DNA of 64,000 nt from Clostridiaceae bacterium (GTDB lineage: Bacteria; Bacillota; Clostridia; Clostridiales; Clostridiaceae), in assembly GCA_902363375.1 (NCBI GenBank), contig CABIZX010000002.1, forward strand, positions 62,001 to 126,000. The letters run 5' to 3'. Numbering within the stretch: the first letter of the stretch is position 1; each line of letters opens with the position of its first letter. Below the pieces are notes generated by a model. The model was not told the DNA's origin, did not search any database, and saw nothing but the letters and a program-made list of their open reading frames with translations. Positions 1 through 9,149 of the stretch are shown here, in pieces. Position numbers and translations under genes: made by a program.

Positions 1-159
1 TATCAATACAATGAATAAAACTTTTTAATACTGCAAAATATAAATAATTAGATAAGGGATAAGGAGTGATGATATGTACGGATAAAGAGAACCAGAAAGA
101 TGAAAATATTTCATATCAACATGAAATTGAAGAGAGTTTATTTTGCAAAGGAGAAAATT

Positions 160-1335
160 ATGCTATTAATTAAAAATGGAAAGATACTAACCATGTCAGG
201 TAAAAATTATGACAAGGGATGTATTTTAATAGATGGAAAAAAGATTGTAAAGGTAGAAAAGAATATTGATGAAGGTGATAAAGAGATTACTGAAGTAATT
301 GATGCTAGTAATTGTTGGGTTATGCCAGGAATTATTGAAGCACATAGTCATATAGGAATTACAGAAGAAAGAAAAGGCTTTGAAGGTAATGATTGTAATG
401 AAATGACTGAGCCAGTGACACCTTATCTTAGAGCTTTGGATGCAATTAATCCTATGGATTCAACTTTCCATAAAGCAATAAGTTCAGGAATTACTGGTGT
501 AATGGTTGGACCCGGAAGTTCAAATGTGGTGGGAGGACAGTTTGTTTTTATCAAAACCCATGGAAGAGTAATAGATGAAATGGCTATTCTTGAGCCTGCC
601 GCAATGAAAGTTGCCTTTGGGGAGAATCCAAAATCAAACTATAATAATAAAGACGAGGTTCCAACAACTCGTATGTCTATAGCTGCTCTTTTAAGAGAAG
701 AATTATTCGATGCAAAACAATATTACAATAGTAAAAAAAGTTCTCAGCAATCAAAAAATGATAATAATAACTTTAGTGAGGAATTTAAAAAAGAATGTTG
801 GATACCAGTTTTAAATAAAGAAATACCATTAAAAGCACATGTACATAGGGCTGATGATATTTTGACTGCAATTCGAATAGCTAAAGAGTTTGACTTGAAA
901 ATGACCCTTGATCATTGTACAGAAGGACATTTAATTGCAGAAGAAATAAAAAAATCTGGATTTCCAGCTATAATCGGACCAACATTATCAGTGAGAAATA
1001 AAATAGAGACACAGAATATGGACTTTAAAACAGCAGGTATATTACATAAAGCGGGAGTTAAGGTTGCTATTACTACAGACCATCCAGTTACAAGAATACA
1101 AGATTTGGCTATATGCGCTGGATTTGCAGCAAAGGAAGGACTGGGAATAGAAGAGGGGTTGAAGGCAATTACAATAAATCCAGCTGAAATATGTAATGTA
1201 GCTGATAGAGTTGGAAGTATTGAAGTAGGAAAAGATGCGGATATTGCAATATTTGATGGAAATCCTATGGAGGTATTTACTAAAAATATGTATACTATAA
1301 TTGATGGTGAAATTATATATAAGTTAGAGAATTAA
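160..1335 (+). CDS. Amidohydrolase, imidazolonepropionase-like
   Basis: Predicted cytosolic metal-dependent amidohydrolase of 391 residues that hydrolyses a C-N bond of an unidentified substrate. The start at 160 is chosen because AAAGGAG ends six bases upstream; an in-frame ATG at 100 has no such site. The N-terminal beta-sandwich is followed by the metal-binding H-x-H in EAHSHIG (His62, His64), candidate further metal ligands at KAHVHRADD (His227/His229) and LDHCTEGH (His252), and the catalytic Asp in ITTDHPV (Asp307). The tail GSIEVGKDADIAIFDGNP is typical of the superfamily. The region around residues 190-210 is a low-complexity Ser/Lys/Asn insert. It is followed by a strong hairpin, so it is probably monocistronic. 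The family is secure; the substrate is unknown. Confidence 0.85.
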   Translation: MLLIKNGKILTMSGKNYDKGCILIDGKKIVKVEKNIDEGDKEITEVIDASNCWVMPGIIEAHSHIGITEERKGFEGNDCNEMTEPVTPYLRALDAINPMDSTFHKAISSGITGVMVGPGSSNVVGGQFVFIKTHGRVIDEMAILEPAAMKVAFGENPKSNYNNKDEVPTTRMSIAALLREELFDAKQYYNSKKSSQQSKNDNNNFSEEFKKECWIPVLNKEIPLKAHVHRADDILTAIRIAKEFDLKMTLDHCTEGHLIAEEIKKSGFPAIIGPTLSVRNKIETQNMDFKTAGILHKAGVKVAITTDHPVTRIQDLAICAGFAAKEGLGIEEGLKAITINPAEICNVADRVGSIEVGKDADIAIFDGNPMEVFTKNMYTIIDGEIIYKLEN

Positions 1336-1367
1336 AATTTTAAAAATTAAACAATTTCTTATCATAA

Positions 1368-1409
1368 AAATGGCAATAAACTCAATAATCATTGATTTTA
1401 TTGCCATTT
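1368..1409. terminator. Bidirectional hairpin terminator
   Basis: A perfect 13-bp stem (AAATGGCAATAAA pairing with TTTATTGCCATTT) with a further short inner stem. It lies between the amidohydrolase on the plus strand and the small Asn/Gln-rich peptide gene on the minus strand and can serve both. Confidence 0.8.
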
Positions 1410-1417
1410 AGTAGATG

Positions 1418-1534
1418 TTATTTATTGTTGTTTTTGTTTTGATTGTTGTTATTTTGATTATTATTTTGTTTGTTATTTTGATTATTTTTTTGGTTTTGGT
1501 TATTTTTTTGATTTTGATTATTATTGTTTGCCAT
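1418..1534 (-). CDS. Small Asn/Gln/Lys-only peptide (38 residues)
   Basis: A minus-strand gene with an excellent ribosome binding site (AAGGTGG, bases 1550 to 1544) nine bases before ATG at 1534. After Met-Ala, the 36 remaining residues are only Asn (22), Gln (8) and Lys (6), in repeating blocks such as NNQNQK. The stop at 1418 sits just before a shared terminator, so the gene has its own start and end signals despite its low complexity. The function is unknown. The composition recalls Asn/Gln-rich minor spore proteins, but there is no motif to prove it. The alternative is a chance reading of an AT-rich repeat; the ribosome binding site and exact framing argue against that. Confidence 0.6.
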   Translation of the reverse strand: MANNNNQNQKNNQNQKNNQNNKQNNNQNNNNQNKNNNK

Positions 1535-1733
1535 TATGTATCACCACCTTCATAATTTATCATTTGCAAAAAAATATAAAATTATTCATTAAGAAAAATA
1601 GCATTTCAAAATTATATTTAGTTATATAATTATAATAATTCATATTACGAATCAATAGGCATAAAAAAATATTCTCTAAGATATAATAAATTTATAAAAA
1701 ATTATAAATGAAGAAGAGATGGGAGATAAGATT

Positions 1734-3020
1734 ATGAAAAAAACAGTAACATTCATTGAAGCAATAGCAATTGTAGTTGGAATGATAATAGGTTCTGGAA
1801 TATTTCTAAAACCAGGTATCGTGTTTAATGATGCAGGATCTCCTATAATGGGAATACTTGCTTGGATAGTCGGAGGTATTATAACTTTAGCTTCGGCCCT
1901 TACAATTGCAGAGGTAGCCTCATCTATACCAAAGACTGGTGGACTATACGTCTATCTTGAAGAGTTATATGGCGAAGTATGGGGGTTTTTGTTAGGATGG
2001 GTACAAACAGTTATATCCTATCCAGCATCAGCTGCAGCCTTGGCAATAGCTTTTTCTACTTATGCAACTTTTTTTATTCCAATGACTGATTTTCAGCAGA
2101 AGTTACTGGCTATAGGTATCTTACTATTTGTAATAATTATGAATATAATTGGCACTAAGTATGGAGGAGTAATTCAAACTATCTCTACAGTAGGAAAACT
2201 TATTCCTATAGTTGCTATTATTTTATTTGGGTTAATAAGCGGTAAAACCCATGACTTTCGTTCCATTACAGTTATGACAGAAGGAGCTGGATTTGGAGCT
2301 GCGATTTTAGGTACATTATGGGCATATGATGGATGGATAGGTGTTACTAATATAGCAGGCGAATTAAAAAATCCAGCAAAAGAAATGCCTAAAGCAATTA
2401 TTTGGGGAGTTTCATCAGTTATATTTGTATATGCATTAATAAGTATAGCTATGGTTAATGTATTGCCTATTGAAAGTATAGTTGCATCAAAAACACCAGC
2501 TTCTGATGTTGCCATTGCATTATTTGGGAGTAGTGGAGCTGCATTTATAACAGCAGGAATTATTGTATCTGTATTTGGAGCTATGAATGGATATTTATTA
2601 ACAGGAGCTAGAGTACCTTTAGCCATGGGACAAAGAAATCAACTACCTTATTCCAATAAACTAGGTAAAATACACAAGAAATTTGGTACTCCAGCTAATG
2701 CATTAATTCTTGAAGGAGTATTAGCTGTGATTTATATTTTTTCAGGTACATTTAATACACTAACGGATTTGCTTGTCTTTGTCTTATGGATATTCTTTGT
2801 TATGGGTGTATTTAGTATATTTATTCTTAGAAAGAAAGTGCCATCAGATAAAAGACCTTATAAAGTTCCACTATATCCTTTAGTTCCAATGGTTGGGATA
2901 TTAGGAGGACTTTATATACTATATAGCACAATTGTATCTGCACCTCTAAATTCTATAATAGGAATAGGAATAGCTCTTATTGGACTTCCAGTATTTTATT
3001 ATTTAAAAAGAAAGTATTAA
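1734..3020 (+). CDS. APC-superfamily amino acid exchanger (LAT/SteT-like)
   Basis: Integral membrane amino acid transporter of 428 residues with about 12 membrane segments. The first helix carries the APC substrate-binding motif GMIIGSGIF, and PKTGGLYVYLEELYG follows helix 2. GELKNPAKEMPKAI after helix 6 is the usual conserved loop. These features fit the L-type (LAT, SteT) branch, which commonly exchanges neutral amino acids. The start at 1734 is preferred over the in-frame ATG at 1719 because GGGAG lies eight bases before it. It stands alone between terminators, with no linked enzyme to suggest the substrate. Confidence 0.85.
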   Translation: MKKTVTFIEAIAIVVGMIIGSGIFLKPGIVFNDAGSPIMGILAWIVGGIITLASALTIAEVASSIPKTGGLYVYLEELYGEVWGFLLGWVQTVISYPASAAALAIAFSTYATFFIPMTDFQQKLLAIGILLFVIIMNIIGTKYGGVIQTISTVGKLIPIVAIILFGLISGKTHDFRSITVMTEGAGFGAAILGTLWAYDGWIGVTNIAGELKNPAKEMPKAIIWGVSSVIFVYALISIAMVNVLPIESIVASKTPASDVAIALFGSSGAAFITAGIIVSVFGAMNGYLLTGARVPLAMGQRNQLPYSNKLGKIHKKFGTPANALILEGVLAVIYIFSGTFNTLTDLLVFVLWIFFVMGVFSIFILRKKVPSDKRPYKVPLYPLVPMVGILGGLYILYSTIVSAPLNSIIGIGIALIGLPVFYYLKRKY

Positions 3021-3117
3021 TCAGATTTAAGGGGAATATCATATAAATTAAAATATAAAACTATGATATATAAATTTATTTAGTGGGCTAAATTTAAAAT
3101 TGATATTTACATGAATA

Positions 3118-3171
3118 CCTATATAACATTTTAAAATATTTTATAGATAAAATTTTAAAATGCTATATAGG
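3118..3171. terminator. Convergent hairpin terminator
   Basis: A 20-base inverted repeat with one mismatch (CCTATATAACATTTTAAAAT and its complement) between the convergent APC transporter and small export protein genes. Confidence 0.65.
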
Positions 3172-3218
3172 TTAAATTTTTAATATATGTATAGTGAAAA
3201 TTTTATAATGTGTTTTAT

Positions 3219-3728
3219 CTAAGCCATTAGTGTTATAGCCCATGGAATCCCATAAGAAATTATACACATAATAACTGTTGCAATAAGTAATCCAAAGAAT
3301 ATTGCCCAAAATGCTTTTTTAAATTTAATATTCAAAAGAGAAGCTATAAGGGCGCCAGTCCATGCACCTGTTCCTGGGAGTGGAATTCCAACAAATAGCA
3401 TTAATCCTAAAAACTCATATTTTTTAATTTGATCACTTTTACTCATAGATTTCTTTTCTAATTTTTCTACAGTTGGTCTAAATAATTTTGTATTCTTCAT
3501 CCAGTTAAAAATAGGTGTTATGAAAAGAAGGATAAAGGGAATAGGAATTACATTTCCTAATATACAATATCCTATAGCACGAAACATATCTATACCCAAT
3601 ACGGAAGCTGCAATTAATCCTCCTCTAAGCTCTAAAATAGGCACCATGGATATGAGAAGGACAATAAATTCCTTTGGCATGAAGCCTGACAAGCTATTTG
3701 TAAACCAATTTACTAATGATTCTACCAT
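3219..3728 (-). CDS. Small multidrug-export family protein (COG2426)
   Basis: A 169-residue membrane protein with about four hydrophobic segments. PILELRGGLIAASVLGID near the N-terminus and FVGIPLPGTGAWTGALIASLL in the second half are hallmark motifs of the Sm_multidrug_ex (COG2426) family. The family name is historical and a transport role is poorly established. Residues 70-100 form a charged Lys-rich loop. It has its own terminator and no obvious partner gene. Confidence 0.8.
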   Translation of the reverse strand: MVESLVNWFTNSLSGFMPKEFIVLLISMVPILELRGGLIAASVLGIDMFRAIGYCILGNVIPIPFILLFITPIFNWMKNTKLFRPTVEKLEKKSMSKSDQIKKYEFLGLMLFVGIPLPGTGAWTGALIASLLNIKFKKAFWAIFFGLLIATVIMCIISYGIPWAITLMA

Positions 3729-4263
3729 ATAGTTACTCCTTATAAGTTTATTTTACATTCTTATATTATAACTCTAAAATAATAATAATAATAGAGCTTG
3801 TCCATAGCTTATTAGTTGGTGATTTTACTATTTGTATTAGTTATGTGAGCTTCATAATTGATATTTATTATATATGATTACGGATTCTATAATTCTATTA
3901 ACGGTATGTGAATGCAAATTTCATGAGCATATATCATGATGAAGAGTTAATAGATTGAATTTTTTATTGAAACCTATATAATATGATAATTATTTCACAT
4001 AACCTTGTTAAAAAATAAATAAAAATGATTTTCAACTTCATAAATGAAAAAAGTATTAATTAGGAAAAATGAAAAGCTTTAAATAGAAAATCTGATAAAA
4101 ATGACCAAATTTCTATTGAAATATATAATTGATTTATATATAATTTAAAATTAAATACTGCTAAATATGAATAAAGTATAAATATAAGTTTTAATATTAA
4201 TTCAATTACATAGTATTTTCTATTAATATGTTCTATTAATATGGAATATAGGAGGGGTAGCTT
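3729..4263. other. Gene-free AT-rich spacer
   Basis: About 530 bases with no supported gene. Frequent stops occur on both strands and I see no structured RNA. The only clear signal is the GGAGGGG ribosome binding site at its 3' end, which belongs to the pseudogene that follows. Confidence 0.6.
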
Positions 4264-4681
4264 ATGCATGGAGAAAGTAGCCGAGGACAATGGAATTCTA
4301 ATATAGGATTTATATTAGAATTGGCAGGTTTATCAGTAGTTTTGGGCAAAATAAGGAAATTTCCTTATTTAGATGGAGCAAATGGATGAGGGGCTTTTAT
4401 TAATATTTATTGAGTTGTGATTGGGATAATTGGCTTTGTAATCATGTTAGAAAATATTAATAGAGTGTAACATTCATTTAAATGGAATAGGAGCCTATAG
4501 AAAATTAGATGAAAAAAGGGTTTTTGTAGGATTCATTGGTGTAATGGTAAATATAAATTTAGAAGCAAGTCATTTTTTGTAGTAATTATAAGATACATAG
4601 CACCAACGTTAATATTTGTATTTGGCAAATGATATGGGTGTACTATCATTTATAATGAAAGTATTCGGTATAAATTTATAG
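4264..4681 (+). pseudogene. Collapsed NSS (sodium:neurotransmitter symporter) gene
   Basis: This is the wreck of a paralogue of the intact transporter 250 bases downstream. It keeps a ribosome binding site (GGAGGGG) and ATG, then reads RGQWNSNIGFIL and RKFPYLDGANG, matching the intact N-terminus. Stops appear at the codon after ANG and again soon after. Past GFIGVM the sequence jumps to YKFRSKSFFVVIIRYIAP, which in the intact gene lies about 300 residues later. It ends in MKVFG-INL-like sequence at the same stop position. So about 0.9-1 kb has been deleted internally and the rest has drifted with stops and frameshifts. It cannot make a transporter. Confidence 0.88.
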
Positions 4682-4932
4682 ATGATGTGAAAATTGCAAC
4701 ATGTTGTTAAAAAAATATTAATATCACAATTTTAAAAAAAGATTTAATATTTTTATAAAATGCTAGCAACCCATTTAAAATACAAGAATAGAGAGGTTAC
4801 AAAATGATATATAGATAAAACATATTTTATCTATAAGAAATTAATATAACGAAATGATAAATTATATATGCAATTGTCTGAAAATTTGGGTTATAATGTA
4901 TGTATGTTTATATAATTAAAAGGGGGATACTT

Positions 4933-6309
4933 ATGGATAATAATACAAATAATAGGGGGCAATGGGCATCTAATATAGGATTTATATTAGCGGCTGCAGG
5001 TTCGGCAGTGGGTCTGGGAAATATATGGAAGTTTCCTTATTTAGCAGGTGCAAATGGTGGAGCAGCTTTTGTAATTATTTACTTAGCAATGGTTATACTA
5101 ATAGGCTTTACCATTATGTTAGGAGAGATGTCAATAGGACGTAATACCCATCTAAGTGCGGTAGGAGCTTATAAGAAGTTAAATAAGAACTGGGGCTTTG
5201 TAGGGTTTATTGGTGTTGTTGTAGGTTTCTGTATATTATCATTTTATAGTGTAATAGGTGGATGGGTCCTTAACTATATAGGTAAGTACTTGGTTGGAGG
5301 AATATCAGGTGCAGAAGCAGCCAGCTATTTTACTGGATTTATATCAAGTACTACTCAGCCAATAGTGTGGCATTTAATTTTTATGGCTATTACTTGTGTT
5401 ATAGTTTTAAAAGGTGTTTCAGGCGGTATAGAAAAGGCAAGCAAATTTATGATGCCAGCGTTATTTATATTATTAATTATAGTTGCAATTAGATCCGTTA
5501 CTTTAGAAGGAGCAGCAGCTGGTATAGAGTTTTTCTTAAAGCCAGACTTTTCAAAAGTTAATATCGGTACAATTATGGCAGCTTTAGGTCAGGCATTTTT
5601 CTCTTTAAGTTTGGGTATGGGAGCAATAATTACCTATGGTAGCTACCTTGGAAAAACAGAAAATTTAGAGAGAAATGCAGTTATTATTCCAGCTATAGAT
5701 ACAGCAGTGGCTCTCCTAGCAGGTTTTGCAGTTCTACCAGCAGTGTTTGCTTTTGGTTTTGAACCGGGGGTTGGACCAAGCTTAATGTTTATCACATTGC
5801 CTTCAGTATTTGATTCAATGCCATTTGGACAATTATTTGGAATACTGTTCTTTATATTAATATTTTTTGCAGCATTAACATCAGCTATATCATTACTTGA
5901 GGTTGTAGTAGCTTATGTTATTGATAATTTTAAAGTGAATAGAAAAAAAGCGACAATAATAATGTCTATAATATTATTTGCTATAGGAATACCATGTTCT
6001 TTAGCTAATGGACCAGTTATGGGAGACTTCATGATATTTGGGTATAATTTCTTTGATTTTATGAGCTTTTTAGCTGAAAATGTACTTATGCCTTTAGGAG
6101 GACTTCTAATGTGCATATTTATAGGACATGTATGGGGCATAGACAATATTTCAGAGGAAATTACTTGTGAAGGAAAATATAAATTTAGAAGTAAGCCTTT
6201 CTTTGTAGTAATGATAAAATACATTGCACCAATTTTAATATTTATTATATGGCTAAATGCAATAGGTGTATTACCAGCTATAATGAAAGTTTTTGGAATA
6301 ACATTATAA
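4933..6309 (+). CDS. Sodium-dependent amino acid transporter, NSS/SNF family
   Basis: A 458-residue secondary transporter coupling Na+ to uptake of an amino acid (LeuT/MhsT/TnaT group). The start at 4933 follows AGGGGGA; the longer reading from 4900 has no such site. The first helix has the family signature GSAVGLGNIWKFPYLAGANGG, which carries Na+ and substrate contacts. Helix 6 has GQAFFSLSLGMGAIITYGSYL, the second unwound binding segment. About eleven or twelve helices are predicted. A terminator follows directly. A decayed copy of the same gene lies just upstream, so the locus once held a tandem pair. The substrate is not determinable from sequence. Confidence 0.9.
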   Translation: MDNNTNNRGQWASNIGFILAAAGSAVGLGNIWKFPYLAGANGGAAFVIIYLAMVILIGFTIMLGEMSIGRNTHLSAVGAYKKLNKNWGFVGFIGVVVGFCILSFYSVIGGWVLNYIGKYLVGGISGAEAASYFTGFISSTTQPIVWHLIFMAITCVIVLKGVSGGIEKASKFMMPALFILLIIVAIRSVTLEGAAAGIEFFLKPDFSKVNIGTIMAALGQAFFSLSLGMGAIITYGSYLGKTENLERNAVIIPAIDTAVALLAGFAVLPAVFAFGFEPGVGPSLMFITLPSVFDSMPFGQLFGILFFILIFFAALTSAISLLEVVVAYVIDNFKVNRKKATIIMSIILFAIGIPCSLANGPVMGDFMIFGYNFFDFMSFLAENVLMPLGGLLMCIFIGHVWGIDNISEEITCEGKYKFRSKPFFVVMIKYIAPILIFIIWLNAIGVLPAIMKVFGITL

Positions 6310-6338
6310 TAACTTAAATAGTATTACAAATTTTAAAG

Positions 6339-6388
6339 GAGTACTATCAAACTGAAATTTTATATTGAAGTTTGTAGTGCTCTTTTTA
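6339..6388 (+). terminator. Intrinsic terminator after NSS transporter
   Basis: GAGTACTATCAAACT pairs with AGTTTGTAGTGCTC (one bulge), followed by TTTTT. Confidence 0.75.
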
Positions 6389-6526
6389 TTTGGCTATTTT
6401 GTAAACGAATAAAATTAAAGTTTAGCGCAGTAAATATATGTTATTATATTGTTGTGAAATAAATAATGAATCCTTATAAATATTTGTATAAAGTACATAT
6501 AATTGATGAGAAAGAGGCGATTATAA

Positions 6527-7075
6527 ATGAATATGAAAGAAGAAAAAAAACAACTTCGTAATGAAGTTATAAAGCGTATTTCGAAATTGACAAAAGAATA
6601 TAAAATAGAAGCAGATAAAAAGATTTATGAAAAAGTTATAAACTTAAAGGAATATAAAGAAGCCAACACCATTTTTTGTTTTGTAAATACAGAAGATGAA
6701 ATTAATACGAGAGTAATTATAGAAGATGCTTTAAAAAATGGAAAAAGAGTTGGGGTTCCAAAGTGTATAGGAAAAGGTATTATGGAAGTATATGAAATAA
6801 AAGGAGAATCTTCTTTACAGGATGGTAAGTATGGTATTTTAGAACCTAAGGTAGGATGCTTATTAATTAAGTCGGAAGAAATAGATTTTGCTATAATACC
6901 TTGTGTATCATGCAACAGGGAAGGATATCGTCTAGGATATGGTGGAGGTTTTTACGACCGTTATCTTGCAAACACTAAATTCCACACAGCAGTTATATGT
7001 AGAGCAAAGATTCTTTGTGATCATATTCCTCATAATGAAACTGACATAAAAATTGATAAGGTAATTACAGATTAG
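6527..7075 (+). CDS. 5-formyltetrahydrofolate cyclo-ligase
   Basis: A cytosolic enzyme of 182 residues that converts 5-formyl-THF plus ATP to 5,10-methenyl-THF and so returns storage folate to the one-carbon pool. The N-terminus EEKKQLRNEVIKRISKL is the basic ATP-binding region. The C-terminal motif GYRLGYGGGFYDRYL is the diagnostic phosphate- and folate-binding loop of the 5-FTHF cyclo-ligase family. The length is normal. The start at 6527 uses a GAGG site about ten bases upstream. It is followed by the SleC-like gene without a clear terminator. Confidence 0.92.
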   Translation: MNMKEEKKQLRNEVIKRISKLTKEYKIEADKKIYEKVINLKEYKEANTIFCFVNTEDEINTRVIIEDALKNGKRVGVPKCIGKGIMEVYEIKGESSLQDGKYGILEPKVGCLLIKSEEIDFAIIPCVSCNREGYRLGYGGGFYDRYLANTKFHTAVICRAKILCDHIPHNETDIKIDKVITD

Positions 7076-7160
7076 TAGTATAATAAATTTTAAAGTTTTA
7101 CTAACATAAATAATTTTCACTCATATAATAATTATGAATAATATTTTTAAGGAGAAAGTT

Positions 7161-8933
7161 ATGGGAAAGGGATTTATAAAAGTAGAACTTTTTACTGCTA
7201 GAGAATCAGTACCTGTTCCAGAAGGGAACATATTTGTTTTAAAAAGCACTTCGGTAGATTTTGATAAGGGACAAATATTAAGTACTGATTCTAGTGGAAT
7301 AACAAACTTATTAGAAGTAGATGCTCCAGATATTCAATTATCAGAAAGTGCTAACTCAGATCAAGTCCCATATTCAGTATATGATTTATATGTTAGAGCT
7401 CCGGGATATAAAGATGCAGCGGTAGAAGGAGTGCAGGTTTTCCCTAATGAAGTATCAATACAACAGATAGAGATGATACCTACAGCTAAGGAAAGAGAAT
7501 TTCTAGAGGAACTAGAATATAATTATATTCCACCTCATCAGTTAGTTGAGGATATACCAAGAGTTCAAGTAGAAGAACCGACTTTTCAAAGTAAAGTATT
7601 AATAAGACCGTATATTCCAGAGTATATAACGGTGCACTTAGGTGCTCCATCTTCCTATGCAGAAAACGTTACTGTGAAGTTTCCAGAATATATAAAAAAT
7701 GTGGCATCTAGTGAAATATACCCTACTTGGCCGGAACCGGCTATAAGAGCTAACATATACTGTCAAATTTCTTTTGCACTTAATAGAATATACACAGAAT
7801 GGTATAGGAATATGGGATATAATTTTCAGATTACTAATTCTACAGCATATGATCAGTATTTTGTTAAAGGAAGAAATATTTTTCAAAACATTAGTAGAAT
7901 AGTAGATGATATATTTAATGAGTATATTACTAGAGCAGGATATATGGAGCCTATGTTAGCTCAATATTGCAATGGCACTACAGTAACTTGTAAGGGACTA
8001 TCACAATGGGGTACTGTAGAATTTGCTAATAATGGGTATGGAACTATGGAGATTCTTAAAAATTATTATGGTGATAATATTGAACTAAAAAGAACAAGTG
8101 ACATAAGAGGAATAGAAGAATCTTATGGTGGAATTTCTTTAAATATAGATAGTACTGGAGAGGATGTAGAAATCATTCAAAGACAATTAAATAGAATTTC
8201 TAATAATTATCCAGCAATACCCAAAATAGAACCTGTAAATGGGAAATTTGATTTACAGACGGAAGCGTCAGTAAAGGCATTTCAACGAATATTTAATTTA
8301 TATGTGGATGGAATAGTTGGTAAATCAACATGGTATAAAATATCAGGAATTTATGTAGGAGTTAAAAAATTAGCAGAGTTAGAATCAGAAGGTGAAAAGA
8401 TAGAAGGAACAGGTACTTATCCAGGATATCTATTAAAGCAAGGTGCAACGGGAGAGGCTGTTACTAAAATGCAATATTACTTAAATGTTATAGCTCAATA
8501 TTATCAAGAAATACCTCTAATTATTAGTGATAGCATTTTTGGAGTAGATACTTTAGATGCAGTAATACAGTTTCAAAAAAAATTTGGACTAGATGTAGAT
8601 GGAATAGTAGGAAGACAAACTTGGGATAAAATATACTCTGTATATAAAGACATAATTGATGGAAATAATAAACCTGAAAATGAGGGGGCGCCATATCCAG
8701 GATATTTATTAAGGGAAGGGTCTAGAGGAAATGATGTAAATAAGTTACAGACATATCTAAGATCCATTTCAGATAAGTATACATCTATAAAGAGAATAAA
8801 TGTGGATGGAATATTTGGAAAAGCAACAAGGCAAGCAGTTATAGATTTTCAAAAGTATTTTAATTTATCTCCTGATGGTATAGTTGGACCAATGACTTGG
8901 GATAGAATTGTTCAGGTTTATAGGGAACTTTGA
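7161..8933 (+). CDS. SleC-like spore cortex hydrolase with three peptidoglycan-binding repeats
   Basis: A 590-residue protein of the clostridial SleC family, whose members cleave spore cortex peptidoglycan in germination. The start at 7161 follows AAGGAG by six bases. Residues 1-120 are an N-terminal beta domain resembling the SleC pro-region. Residues 166-308 are the SpoIID/LytB-like part with YIKNVASSEIYPTWPEPAIR and YCNGTTVTCKGLSQWGT. Three PG_binding_1 repeats follow at about 319-396, 419-495 and 511-590, each ending in DGIVG-x-x-TW. Known SleC proteins are about 430-440 residues with one such repeat, so this is an extended paralogue. No obvious signal peptide is seen. Whether it is germination-active is inference. 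Confidence 0.85.
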   Translation: MGKGFIKVELFTARESVPVPEGNIFVLKSTSVDFDKGQILSTDSSGITNLLEVDAPDIQLSESANSDQVPYSVYDLYVRAPGYKDAAVEGVQVFPNEVSIQQIEMIPTAKEREFLEELEYNYIPPHQLVEDIPRVQVEEPTFQSKVLIRPYIPEYITVHLGAPSSYAENVTVKFPEYIKNVASSEIYPTWPEPAIRANIYCQISFALNRIYTEWYRNMGYNFQITNSTAYDQYFVKGRNIFQNISRIVDDIFNEYITRAGYMEPMLAQYCNGTTVTCKGLSQWGTVEFANNGYGTMEILKNYYGDNIELKRTSDIRGIEESYGGISLNIDSTGEDVEIIQRQLNRISNNYPAIPKIEPVNGKFDLQTEASVKAFQRIFNLYVDGIVGKSTWYKISGIYVGVKKLAELESEGEKIEGTGTYPGYLLKQGATGEAVTKMQYYLNVIAQYYQEIPLIISDSIFGVDTLDAVIQFQKKFGLDVDGIVGRQTWDKIYSVYKDIIDGNNKPENEGAPYPGYLLREGSRGNDVNKLQTYLRSISDKYTSIKRINVDGIFGKATRQAVIDFQKYFNLSPDGIVGPMTWDRIVQVYREL

Positions 8934-8979
8934 TGTAAATAAAAATATGGCACTATATGGTACTATGATATAATATAAG

Positions 8980-9017
8980 GCTTATTTTATGGAATTAATT
9001 CTATAAAGTAAGCTTTT
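8980..9017 (+). terminator. Intrinsic terminator after SleC-like gene
   Basis: A long AT-rich hairpin (GCTTATTTTATGGAATT and its near complement) ending in AAGC followed by TTTTG. Confidence 0.65.
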
Positions 9018-9149
9018 GTTATTCTAAATAAATTTATTACATACAGAGTTGGTATAATTTTAGAAAATTTGCGAAAACTTTTCTAGGATATTTTGTAAGG
9101 ATGTGATAGATTTGAAATAGGTTATAATAAATAAGAGAGGTGTTTACTT

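Noticed and set aside
100..159. N-terminal extension of the amidohydrolase
   Set aside because: No ribosome binding site at 100, whereas AAAGGAG is well placed for the ATG at 160, and homology begins there.
2174..2626. Long open frame opposite the APC exchanger
   Set aside because: A shadow of a membrane-protein gene on the other strand; no ribosome binding site and composition typical of antisense frames.
4060..4290. Minus-strand open frame of 76 codons
   Set aside because: It overlaps the start of the NSS pseudogene, is AT-driven (Ile/Leu/Tyr-rich) and has no ribosome binding site.
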